Below, in pieces: positions 1 through 6,062 of a stretch of 7,565 nt of DNA. Under the pieces are notes generated by a model. It was not told where the DNA came from, made no database searches, and saw nothing but the letters and a program-made list of their open reading frames with translations. Source of the stretch: Acidobacteriota bacterium (GTDB lineage Bacteria > Acidobacteriota > Terriglobia > Acidiferrales > UBA7541); NCBI GenBank assembly GCA_003131985.1, contig PKWH01000167.1, positions 1 to 7,565 of the forward strand. Reading direction: 5' to 3'. A program made the position numbers and the translations under genes. The stretch's first letter is position 1. The number at the start of each line of letters is the position of its first letter.

Positions 1-393
1 CGCGAGATCATCCGCTTGCAGGGTGGCGATGAAAAAGTGGTGGACGATCCGGCGCGGCTGCCTCGTGCGAAACATACGGCGCAGGTGACGGCGCGGCAAT
101 CCGGGTACGTGACCTCGATTCGTGGCGAGCAGGTGGGGATCGCCAGCATGATGCTCGGCGGCGGGCGCGAAAAAAAGGAAGATTCGATCGATCCAGGCGT
201 CGGAATCGTGCTTGAAAAGAAGATTGGCGACAATGTTGAAGCTGGCGCGAATCTTTATACCGTTCACTACAACCTGGATTCGCGACTACCGCGCGCCATG
301 GAGTTGCTGTCTCAAAGTTTTGAAATTGGCGCGAAGCCGCCGCCGAGTTCGCCGCTGGTGCGAAAAATCATTGGCGCGATAGAAACGCACTGA
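1..393 (+). CDS. deoA: Pyrimidine-nucleoside (thymidine) phosphorylase, C-terminal part
   Basis: The frame is open from base 1, so this is the last 130 codons of a gene starting upstream; the TTG at 16 is not a real start. The family phosphorolyses thymidine, deoxyuridine or uridine to the base plus (deoxy)ribose-1-phosphate in the cytoplasm. The visible part matches the family's C-terminal alpha/beta domain: QGGD near residue 7, then DP..LP, SGYV, VG.A...LGGGR..K.D.ID..VG and K.GD.V..G..LY.VH. The N-terminal phosphate-binding and catalytic half lies outside the window, so thymidine phosphorylase (DeoA) cannot be separated from broad pyrimidine-nucleoside phosphorylase (Pdp); the symbol is provisional. 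The tail after VHYN is fairly long. The gap to the transporter gene is only 33 bases with no promoter or terminator seen, so the two are probably co-transcribed. Confidence 0.9.
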   Translation, partial: REIIRLQGGDEKVVDDPARLPRAKHTAQVTARQSGYVTSIRGEQVGIASMMLGGGREKKEDSIDPGVGIVLEKKIGDNVEAGANLYTVHYNLDSRLPRAMELLSQSFEIGAKPPPSSPLVRKIIGAIETH

Positions 394-426
394 GCTAACG
401 CGAGAGAAAAAAGGAGCGCGCGTCGA

Positions 427-1662
427 ATGCACCGCCTGGTAGGCATTCTGGGAATGATTACCATGATGGGCCTGGCGTATGTGTTTTCGACAGATCGCCG
501 CGCCATCCGGTATAAGACCGTGGCGTGGGGCCTGGGATTGCAGGTCGTATTCGCGTTTCTGGTGATGCGCTGGGAATACGGGCGTTTGCTTTTTCAGAAA
601 GCGGGCGCTGCGGTGAACTGGGTGCTCGATTTCGCGTTTTTCGGCTCGCAATTTGTTTTTGGCGACCTTGGCAAGAAGGGCTCGCCGATGGGCTTTTTCT
701 TCGCGTTTCAAGTGCTGCCAACAATTATTTTTATCGCCGCCGTTTTCGCGCTGCTTTATTACTACGGCGTGATGCAATTCATCATCAAGCAGGCTGCACG
801 CGTGATGACCCGGCTGATGGGCGCGAGCGGCGCGGAATCCCTCGATGTTGCCGCGAGTATTTTCATGGGGCAGACCGAAGCTCCGCTTACGATCCGGCCA
901 TTTCTTCCCGAGCTAACGCGTTCTGAGATGATGACGGTGATGACGAGCGGCATGGCGCACGTGTCCGGCGGAATCATGGCTGCTTACATCCTTTATGGCG
1001 TGGAAGCAAAGCATCTGCTCGCCGCTGTGATCATGACCGCGCCGGGAACCATTTTGCTTGCAAAAATGCTGGTGCCGGAAACGGAAATTCCGGTAACGTC
1101 CGGGCGCGTGGAAATGGCGCCGCTGGAACGCGACACGAACGCGCTGGGCGCGATCTCGCGTGGCACGCTTGATGGTTTAAATCTGGCGGTCAACGTGGGC
1201 GCGATGCTGATTACTTTCATTGCGCTGATTTATCTGGTGGACGGAATTTTCGGCGTGGTCCACAACGGGCTTACGCATGTTGGAATTTCGTGGTTCCCCT
1301 CCAGCGTCGAACAGATTTTCGGCTGGATTTTTTCGCCGATTGCATGGCTGATCGGAATTCCTTGGCAGGATTGCCACACCATTGGCAATTTGCTCGGATT
1401 GCGCATGGTGACGAACGAGCTGGTCGCGTTTCAACGGCTCGGGCCGCTGAGAGACGGGCTGGACCCGCGGTCGTTTACGATTGCGACGTTTGCGCTGTGC
1501 GGGTTCGCCAATTTCAGTTCGATCGGCATACAGATCGGCGGAATCGGCGCACTCGCGCCAAACAAGAAAGGCGAACTCGCACGGCTGGGCATTCGCGCGA
1601 TGCTAGCGGGGACCATGGCGAATCTGATGTCCGCATCCATCGTGGGAGTCATGCTGCGATGA
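427..1662 (+). CDS. nupC: Concentrative nucleoside transporter, NupC/CNT family
   Basis: This is an inner-membrane symporter importing nucleosides with H+ or Na+. The 411 residues are close to bacterial CNT length and are dominated by hydrophobic segments. CNT hallmarks are present: an N-terminal helix pair, the FFFAFQVLP segment (about 90-98), the nucleobase-contacting GQTEAPL loop (148-154), S180-G182 in a MAHVSGG stretch, the TNELVAF motif (329-335) whose E331 matches the ribose-binding Glu of the Vibrio CNT structure, and CGFANFSSIG (358-367) with N362 and S365. The start is supported by AAGGAG ending 10 bases before the ATG. It sits between two nucleoside phosphorylases and overlaps the next gene by ATGA, which fits uptake feeding intracellular phosphorolysis. 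The coupling ion and the purine or pyrimidine preference cannot be read from sequence alone. Confidence 0.95.
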   Translation: MHRLVGILGMITMMGLAYVFSTDRRAIRYKTVAWGLGLQVVFAFLVMRWEYGRLLFQKAGAAVNWVLDFAFFGSQFVFGDLGKKGSPMGFFFAFQVLPTIIFIAAVFALLYYYGVMQFIIKQAARVMTRLMGASGAESLDVAASIFMGQTEAPLTIRPFLPELTRSEMMTVMTSGMAHVSGGIMAAYILYGVEAKHLLAAVIMTAPGTILLAKMLVPETEIPVTSGRVEMAPLERDTNALGAISRGTLDGLNLAVNVGAMLITFIALIYLVDGIFGVVHNGLTHVGISWFPSSVEQIFGWIFSPIAWLIGIPWQDCHTIGNLLGLRMVTNELVAFQRLGPLRDGLDPRSFTIATFALCGFANFSSIGIQIGGIGALAPNKKGELARLGIRAMLAGTMANLMSASIVGVMLR

Positions 1663-2525
1663 GTCCGGGTGGTTCGAAAGCTCCCGCGCGCGATACGGAA
1701 TATGCGCGAGCGGAACGCGCTGCGAAATTCATCCTATCGAAGACGAAGCTGCGTCCGAAGATCGCGCTCGTACTCGGGTCGGGACTCGGCGCATTCGCGG
1801 ACGAGCTAACGGATGCCACGCGCATTCCGTACGGAGAAATCCCCCATTTCCCGCGCTCGACGGCAGTGGGCCACGCAGGAGTTCTGGCGATAGGAAAAGT
1901 TGGCAGCATCGCCGTTGCGGCGATGCAGGGCCGCGTTCATCTGTATGAAGGTTATTCCGCGCGCGAAGCGGCGTTTGCGATGCGGGTATTCGGACGGTTC
2001 GGGATTCGTTCTGCCATTCTGACGAATGCGGCGGGTGGGATTAATGCTGAGTTTAAGCAGGGCGCGCTGGTGGTGATCCGCGATCACATCAATTTACAGG
2101 GTGCGAACCCGCTGATCGGGCCGAATGACGAGCGCTTCGGGCCACGCTTTCCGGATATGACGCGCGCGTATTGGCGGCCGTACCGGGACATCGCGCTCGA
2201 GGAATCTAAAAGGCTCGGTATGGAAGCGCAGGAGGGCGTATATGCCGCGCTTCTGGGCCCGAGTTACGAAACGCCGGCGGAGATTCGGTACTTACGGATC
2301 ATCGGAGCGGATCTGGTGGGCATGTCCACGGTCCCGGAAGTGATTGCTGCGAATCACATGGGGATTCGCGTGCTTGGGATTTCCTGCGTGACGAATATGG
2401 CGGCTGGAATTTTGGACCGGCCGCTGGATCACTCTGAGGTATTGGAAACTGGCGAGCGAATGAAGGGTCAATTCATCGCACTGCTTCGAGCAGTTTTGCC
2501 GCGAATTGCCGCGGAGAAGAATTAA
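1659..2525 (+). CDS. punA: Purine nucleoside phosphorylase, trimeric (PNP/MTAP) family
   Basis: It phosphorolyses inosine or guanosine and their deoxy forms to the purine base and (deoxy)ribose-1-phosphate in the cytoplasm. The start is the ATG overlapping the nupC stop (ATGA), with GGGAG 10 bases upstream; the frame is open further upstream but there it only shadows nupC. The 288 residues match the trimeric family. Aligning by eye with human PNP gives phosphate ligands S41 (LGSGLG), H72 and H94, pocket residues Y96-E97, A124 (TNAAGG), Y203-E204 (GPSYETPAE), M222-S223, N246 (SCVTNMAAG) and H258. Asn at 246, where MTA phosphorylases carry Asp, argues for 6-oxopurine nucleosides rather than MTA or adenosine. 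That makes an upstream adenosine deaminase step useful, and such an enzyme is encoded two genes downstream. Confidence 0.95.
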   Translation: MSPGGSKAPARDTEYARAERAAKFILSKTKLRPKIALVLGSGLGAFADELTDATRIPYGEIPHFPRSTAVGHAGVLAIGKVGSIAVAAMQGRVHLYEGYSAREAAFAMRVFGRFGIRSAILTNAAGGINAEFKQGALVVIRDHINLQGANPLIGPNDERFGPRFPDMTRAYWRPYRDIALEESKRLGMEAQEGVYAALLGPSYETPAEIRYLRIIGADLVGMSTVPEVIAANHMGIRVLGISCVTNMAAGILDRPLDHSEVLETGERMKGQFIALLRAVLPRIAAEKN

Positions 2526-2567
2526 AATCAGACGCTAGGCTGATGGCCGGCAGTATAAAGGACAGGC

Positions 2568-2960
2568 ATGGGCGAATATGATGCTTTGATTTTGGCGGCA
2601 AAGCAGGCCCGGGAAAATGCGCACGCGCCATTTTCGGACTTTCGCGTGGGAGCAGCGCTACGCGCGAAATCTGGGAGGATTTATACGGGCTGCAACGTCG
2701 AAAGCGCGAGCTACGGCCTTACTTGTTGTGCGGAACGCACCGCCATTTTTAAGGCGGTCTCCGAAGGCGAACGCGGATTTGAAGCTATTGCTGTGGTGAC
2801 AGATACGGATGCGCTAACGCCTCCTTGCGGAGCGTGCCGCCAGATTATCTGGGAGTTTTGCGGCGACGTGCCGGTCGTTCTCGCAAACCTAAAAGGGAAG
2901 GTCGAGTTGGAGAGCGCTGGAAAATTGTTGCCACGGCCGTTTGATTCGGGATTTTTGTAG
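2568..2960 (+). CDS. cdd: Cytidine deaminase, homotetrameric type
   Basis: This zinc enzyme converts cytidine and deoxycytidine to uridine and deoxyuridine, making substrates for the pyrimidine phosphorylase at the start of the cluster. Its 130 residues match the short tetrameric class of the Bacillus type. Visible motifs are FSDFRVGAAL (22-31), the substrate loop GCNVES (41-46, with N43 and E45), the zinc/catalytic CAE in TCCAERTA (ligand C54, proton-shuttling E56) and PCGACRQ (86-92, ligands C87 and C90). All catalytic residues are present. The start has AAAGGA at 2557-2562, five bases before the ATG. The 42-base gap from the PNP gene holds no convincing promoter or terminator, so it is probably in the same operon. 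Confidence 0.95.
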   Translation: MGEYDALILAAKQARENAHAPFSDFRVGAALRAKSGRIYTGCNVESASYGLTCCAERTAIFKAVSEGERGFEAIAVVTDTDALTPPCGACRQIIWEFCGDVPVVLANLKGKVELESAGKLLPRPFDSGFL

Positions 2961-2978
2961 AGCTTTCGACCGGAAGCT
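2961..2978 (+). other. Short hairpin just after the cdd stop
   Basis: AGCTTTC (2961-2967) pairs with GGAAGCT (2972-2978) across a four-base GACC loop, giving seven pairs with one G-U. It starts on the base after the cdd stop codon. No T-run follows on either strand, so it is not a standard intrinsic terminator; it could slow exonuclease decay or be chance. The rest of the 77-base gap before the deaminase gene shows only that gene's ribosome binding site. Confidence 0.3.
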
Positions 2979-3037
2979 AGTGGAACGGACGATCAATCGC
3001 GGCTCTTTGGAATCCGGGAGTTAACCGCCGAGGAAAA

Positions 3038-4507
3038 ATGCAGAACAGCAGGATGTTTTCGTCGCGAGCGGGCTGGAAAAATGAGCTCGTAATAGGGCTG
3101 ATATGGTGCTGCGTTTTCCTTTTGGTGCCGGGAGGGGCATCGGCCAAAGACAGAGTGGATTTGCTCGTTACCGGCGGGACGGTTGTCACGATGGACGGGC
3201 AGCGGCGAGTGATTGAAGACGGCGCGGTCGCTATTCGCGGCGATTTGATTGTCGCGGTTGGCCCGCGTGCGGAAATCGAGTACAGATTCGAAGCAGCGCT
3301 AACGATCGATGCGCATGGCGCGCTGGTGATGCCGGGACTGATTAACGGCCACGCGCACGCGGCGATGAGCCTGTTTCGGGGACTTGCCGACGATCTGGCA
3401 CTCGACGAATGGCTGCAAAAATATATTTTCCCGGCAGAGGCGCGCAACGTTACTCCGGATTTTGTCTATTGGGGAACCAGACTGGGAGTGCTTGAGATGC
3501 TGCGCGGCGGCATCACGACGTACGCGGATATGTACTATTTCGAAGATGTCGTGGCGGAGGTGACCAAAGAAGCGGGCATGCGCGGCGTGTTAGGGGAGAC
3601 GATCATCGATTTCCCCGCACCCGACAATAAGACTCCCGGCAACGCGTTTGCCTATACGCAGAAATATCTGGACCACTGGAAGGGCGACCCTCTGATTATC
3701 GCGGCGGTAGCGCCGCATTCGATCTATACATGCTCCGAAAAGACTTTGCAAGACGCGGCGGCCTTGGCGCGCCGAAACGGGGCGCCAATTTTAATTCACA
3801 TCGCCGAAGCGCCATTCGAACTGGAGCAAAGCCGTGCGAAACATGGAGCAACGCCCGTAGCTTACCTGGAGCGCGCCGGAATTCTGGGACCGGATGTGAT
3901 TGGAGCGCACTGCGTCTGGGTGGATCAAGCGGACATCGCAACGCTTGCGCACTTCAATGTGGGCTGCATCAACAATCCTTCCAGCAACATGAAAACGGCA
4001 GCGGGAGTGATGCCCGTACCTGAAATGCTGGCGGCAGGCGAGCCAATCGGGCTGGCGACGGACGGGGCTGCGAGCAACAACAACCAGGACATGTTCGAAG
4101 AAATGGATCTTGCGGCAAAGCTGCAGAAAGTGGCGCGGATGGACCCTCGCGCGCTGCCAGCGAAACAAGCGGTGGAGATGGCTACCATCAACGGAGCGCG
4201 CGCTCTACATCTGGAAAAAATTATCGGCTCGCTCGAAACGGGTAAGAAAGCGGATCTGATCCTGGTGGACACCGGTGCGCCGCACGCCACGCCGATGTAC
4301 GACGTTTATTCGGAACTGGTTTACGCGTTGAAGGCGACGGACGTGCGGACGGTGGTGATTGCAGGCAAGGTGGTGATGAGAGACCGGTGGATGCTGACGT
4401 TAGACGAAAACGAAATCCTCGCGAAGGCGGAGCAATACAAGAAGAAGATCATATCCTCTCTGACGGCTTCGGGCGCGAGTGATGCGCCGAATGCTACTTC
4501 GCATTAG
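3038..4507 (+). CDS. mtaD: MTA/SAH/adenosine deaminase-like amidohydrolase with signal peptide
   Basis: This amidohydrolase-superfamily enzyme probably deaminates 5'-methylthioadenosine, S-adenosylhomocysteine or adenosine to the inosine analogue. From about residue 40 it reads like cytosolic MtaD: LLVTGGTVVTMD, then PGLINGHAH (metal H105, H107), W125 and E134, PH at H227, HIAE (H254, E257), H291, and TDGAASNN (metal D342, S346). These match the Thermotoga TM0936 set H55/H57/H200/E203/D279/S283 by order and mostly by spacing. The oddity is the N-terminus: a basic n-region, a hydrophobic stretch at 17-31 and an ASA/KD cleavage site at 36/37, a plausible Sec signal peptide. The two adjacent Cys at 24-25 do not form a lipobox. 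GAGGA at 3030-3034 supports the ATG, at a short three-base spacing; M6 is an alternative that keeps the signal. GTG at 3155 would give a cytosolic form but lacks a well-spaced ribosome site. Substrate choice is uncertain. Confidence 0.85.
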   Translation: MQNSRMFSSRAGWKNELVIGLIWCCVFLLVPGGASAKDRVDLLVTGGTVVTMDGQRRVIEDGAVAIRGDLIVAVGPRAEIEYRFEAALTIDAHGALVMPGLINGHAHAAMSLFRGLADDLALDEWLQKYIFPAEARNVTPDFVYWGTRLGVLEMLRGGITTYADMYYFEDVVAEVTKEAGMRGVLGETIIDFPAPDNKTPGNAFAYTQKYLDHWKGDPLIIAAVAPHSIYTCSEKTLQDAAALARRNGAPILIHIAEAPFELEQSRAKHGATPVAYLERAGILGPDVIGAHCVWVDQADIATLAHFNVGCINNPSSNMKTAAGVMPVPEMLAAGEPIGLATDGAASNNNQDMFEEMDLAAKLQKVARMDPRALPAKQAVEMATINGARALHLEKIIGSLETGKKADLILVDTGAPHATPMYDVYSELVYALKATDVRTVVIAGKVVMRDRWMLTLDENEILAKAEQYKKKIISSLTASGASDAPNATSH

Positions 4508-5469
4508 GTGGGCGGCCGAACGGAGGCGCGCTGGCGATGGAGCTTTACGGCGGTAGAACGCAACGTTTCCGGCACATTTTTGTTCGAGGTCAGAAGCTTA
4601 AGGTCGAAAGCGTTTAGCCGCTGGAGCAAGTGCATCGATACATCCAGGGGAGTCTTTGGGTTCTTCACCAGGTTTTTAACCACCGTATAGGCCTTCAAAT
4701 AGACGCGACTCGCCGCGATGGAGCGCAGAACCTCGGTAGAGACATTGGTCATGGCGGCGAAGTTCTCAATTTCGAGATCCGTGAGGCGCGGCGATTGCAG
4801 GACTCCTCGCTGGACAATTTTGTTCGGATCACGAATCAAAAGCATGCGTTCTTCGCGGCCGCCTTTGAGCGCGAGCTGGATGCGCTCCACGACGTTCATG
4901 TGAGCAAGTCTCTGAAGCAGGGTTACCCGCTTCTTTACATCCGGCTCGATCTCCGCTGCGGCTTCTTCGATCTCCGCCACCGCCAGCCCTTCGGTTTTTT
5001 GTATTTCGACCAGCAGTTCCTGCTGTTCGGGCGTCGCGGCTTTGCAATGAGTGAGGGCGACAACCAACCGCGTGTCCGAACTCAGCCGTTCGAGATTGTC
5101 CAAGAGCGCTTGAACGCCAGCGGCGCTCAAACGCGAGGCAACATGCGCGACAACGCCCGTGGGGCAAAAGGGATTTTTTGCAAGTGCGTCGGCAATCCCG
5201 AGTTTCTGAGACAGATTGTCGGCGCAAAAAGAGAACACGCGAGGGTCGGCATCAGGACTTGCAATAGCGACGAGGAAAGGGTCGAGCGGCTGGGTTAAAA
5301 TCACGCTCTGAGCGCGTTCGGCGATAGCGGGATCGGGATCGGCGGCAAGAATAATAAGTAACTCCGCGCGATGTTCGGACGCCAGCGAAGCTCCGCCGGA
5401 AAAAACCGCGAGCTTTTGCGCCGGCGTGGCGTGGCCTATGCGTATGCTCTCGCGGAGGTCGGCGCTAAT
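4504..5469 (-). CDS. Conserved-looking helical-repeat protein of unknown function
   Basis: No named function is recognised. The roughly 321 residues look almost entirely alpha-helical and soluble, with paired amphipathic helices resembling HEAT-type repeats (AELLIILAADPDPAIAERA, then similar units to the end). There is no signal peptide, TM segment or catalytic motif. A central Glu-rich linker (EIEEAAAEIEPD) separates the halves. The C-terminal half (RDPNKIVQRGVLQSPRLTD, NVSTEVLRSIA, LVKNPKTPLD, NKNVPE) looks the more conserved by recollection. The frame is open upstream to a TTG at 5580, but that start lies 116 bases inside the preceding gene. No ATG, GTG or TTG exists near the expected start, while ATT at 5469-5467 has GGAGG five bases upstream and overlaps the previous stop as ATTAG, so ATT is preferred. 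It probably acts with the upstream RodZ-like gene and is translationally coupled to it. Confidence 0.75.
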   Translation of the reverse strand: MSADLRESIRIGHATPAQKLAVFSGGASLASEHRAELLIILAADPDPAIAERAQSVILTQPLDPFLVAIASPDADPRVFSFCADNLSQKLGIADALAKNPFCPTGVVAHVASRLSAAGVQALLDNLERLSSDTRLVVALTHCKAATPEQQELLVEIQKTEGLAVAEIEEAAAEIEPDVKKRVTLLQRLAHMNVVERIQLALKGGREERMLLIRDPNKIVQRGVLQSPRLTDLEIENFAAMTNVSTEVLRSIAASRVYLKAYTVVKNLVKNPKTPLDVSMHLLQRLNAFDLKLLTSNKNVPETLRSTAVKLHRQRASVRPPT

Positions 5470-5914
5470 GGGAGCCTCCAGAGGTCGGCTGCGGGACGGT
5501 AGCAGACTGTGCCGAATGCTTATGCCACCGGGCGGCGAGTTGCGGTCCGAAATGAACCAAGGCGAAGACTGCGCCCGCAATCAGCAAAGCCGCTAGAACA
5601 ATTACCAGAGTAATCTCCACGTAACGCGAGTTCGGTTCAATCGGAGGGTCAGCGACGACGCCGGGTTCGGCGCGGCCTTTCGTTTCGAGAGCATATTCCG
5701 AAACCAGGCTATCTTCGTCGAGACCAAGAAAGCGCGCAACTGCGCGGATAAATCCGCGGTTGAAAACGCCACCGGGCAACTGGTCCCATTGCTCATTTTC
5801 CAATGCTACAAGAAAGCGCGGAGCGATGCGCGTGGCGGCGGAAATTTCTTCCAGAGAGACGCCTCGCATTTCCCGCTCGCGTTTTAGATGTTCACCGAAA
5901 GGTGTAGAAGGCAT
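5465..5914 (-). CDS. RodZ-like HTH protein with one transmembrane segment
   Basis: The N-terminal domain (about 4-75) is the RodZ-type helix-turn-helix (HTH_25): FGEHLKREREMRGVSLEEIS, TRIAPRFLVALE, WDQLPGGVFNRGFIRAVARFLGLD. In RodZ this domain contacts MreB and helps set rod shape. A Pro-rich linker (84-94) leads to one membrane helix (about 101-120), then about 28 residues outside. At 149 residues it lacks the C-terminal beta domain (DUF4115) of full RodZ, so a cell-shape role is inference; a membrane-tethered regulator is also possible. ATG at 5914 is chosen over GTG at 5935 because the GTG sits upstream of the predicted transcription start; the site before the ATG (GGCGG) is weak. It leads a two-gene minus-strand unit and shares a regulatory region with the divergent GGDEF gene. 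Confidence 0.8.
   Translation of the reverse strand: MPSTPFGEHLKREREMRGVSLEEISAATRIAPRFLVALENEQWDQLPGGVFNRGFIRAVARFLGLDEDSLVSEYALETKGRAEPGVVADPPIEPNSRYVEITLVIVLAALLIAGAVFALVHFGPQLAARWHKHSAQSATVPQPTSGGSH
5475..5479 (-). promoter_or_regulatory. Shine-Dalgarno GGAGG deciding an ATT start
   Basis: Read on the minus strand, GGAGG lies five bases before ATT, and that ATT shares two bases with the TAG of the upstream gene. It is the best ribosome-binding sequence anywhere near this junction and is the main reason for placing the downstream start at 5469. Confidence 0.6.
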
Positions 5915-5937
5915 CCGCCGGACCGACTGACACACAA

Positions 5938-5966
5938 AATATAGGCGCGGGTTGCGGGAGTGTCAA
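5938..5966 (-). promoter_or_regulatory. Near-consensus sigma-70 promoter for the RodZ-like gene
   Basis: On the minus strand, TTGACA (5966-5961) is followed by exactly 17 bases and then TATATT (5943-5938). The -35 is a perfect match and the -10 differs by one base. Transcription would begin near 5931, giving a leader of about 17 bases to the ATG at 5914. Confidence 0.75.
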
Positions 5967-5995
5967 TGTTCACCAAATGTCACCGATATGTCACC
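5966..5995. repeat. Three phased direct repeats ATGT(T)CACC upstream of the -35
   Basis: ATGTTCACC at 5966, ATGTCACC at 5977 and ATGTCACC at 5988 are spaced 11 bases start to start, about one helical turn, so all would face the same side of the DNA. On the minus strand they read GGTGACAT and lie directly upstream of, and touching, the -35 of the RodZ-like gene. The placement fits an activator or autoregulator binding in tandem; the protein is unknown. Confidence 0.6.
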
Positions 5996-5998
5996 CCT

Positions 5999-6015
5999 AT
6001 TGGCCATTGGTCAAT
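5999..6015. promoter_or_regulatory. Imperfect palindrome, possible operator
   Basis: ATTGGCCA and TGGTCAAT flank a central T; seven of eight positions are complementary across the dyad. It lies between the phased repeats and the GGDEF gene's promoter-like elements. An operator for a dimeric regulator is possible, but chance is not excluded. Confidence 0.3.
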
Positions 6016-6032
6016 TGCAGCCGTTAAGCCCG

Positions 6033-6062
6033 TTGCGAATAGCGGAAATCGTTCCCTATAAT
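6033..6062 (+). promoter_or_regulatory. Promoter-like TTGCGA-N18-TATAAT
   Basis: TTGCGA (6033-6038) is followed by 18 bases and a perfect TATAAT (6057-6062). The -10 overlaps the first ATG of the GGDEF gene at 6061, so if it is used, transcription starts near 6069 and translation must begin further in. Confidence 0.45.

Noticed and set aside
286..777. 163-codon minus-strand frame opposite the start of nupC
   Set aside because: It is highly basic and featureless, and it crosses the end of the phosphorylase and the start of the transporter, both well-supported genes.
1290..1658. In-frame upstream extension of the purine nucleoside phosphorylase frame
   Set aside because: It lies wholly inside nupC, reads as Arg-rich low-quality protein, and the ATGA-coupled ATG at 1659 has a ribosome site and matches family length.
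2961..2978. Hairpin after cdd as an intrinsic terminator
   Set aside because: The stem is short with one wobble, and no T-run follows on either strand.
4630..5298. 222-codon plus-strand frame opposite the helical-repeat gene
   Set aside because: It is antisense to a gene with coherent helical composition and context; its composition shows no domain and is typical of a shadow frame.
5915..5935. GTG start for the RodZ-like gene
   Set aside because: The codon lies between the -10 and the expected transcription start of a near-perfect promoter, and the family normally starts close to the FGE motif, as the ATG at 5914 does.
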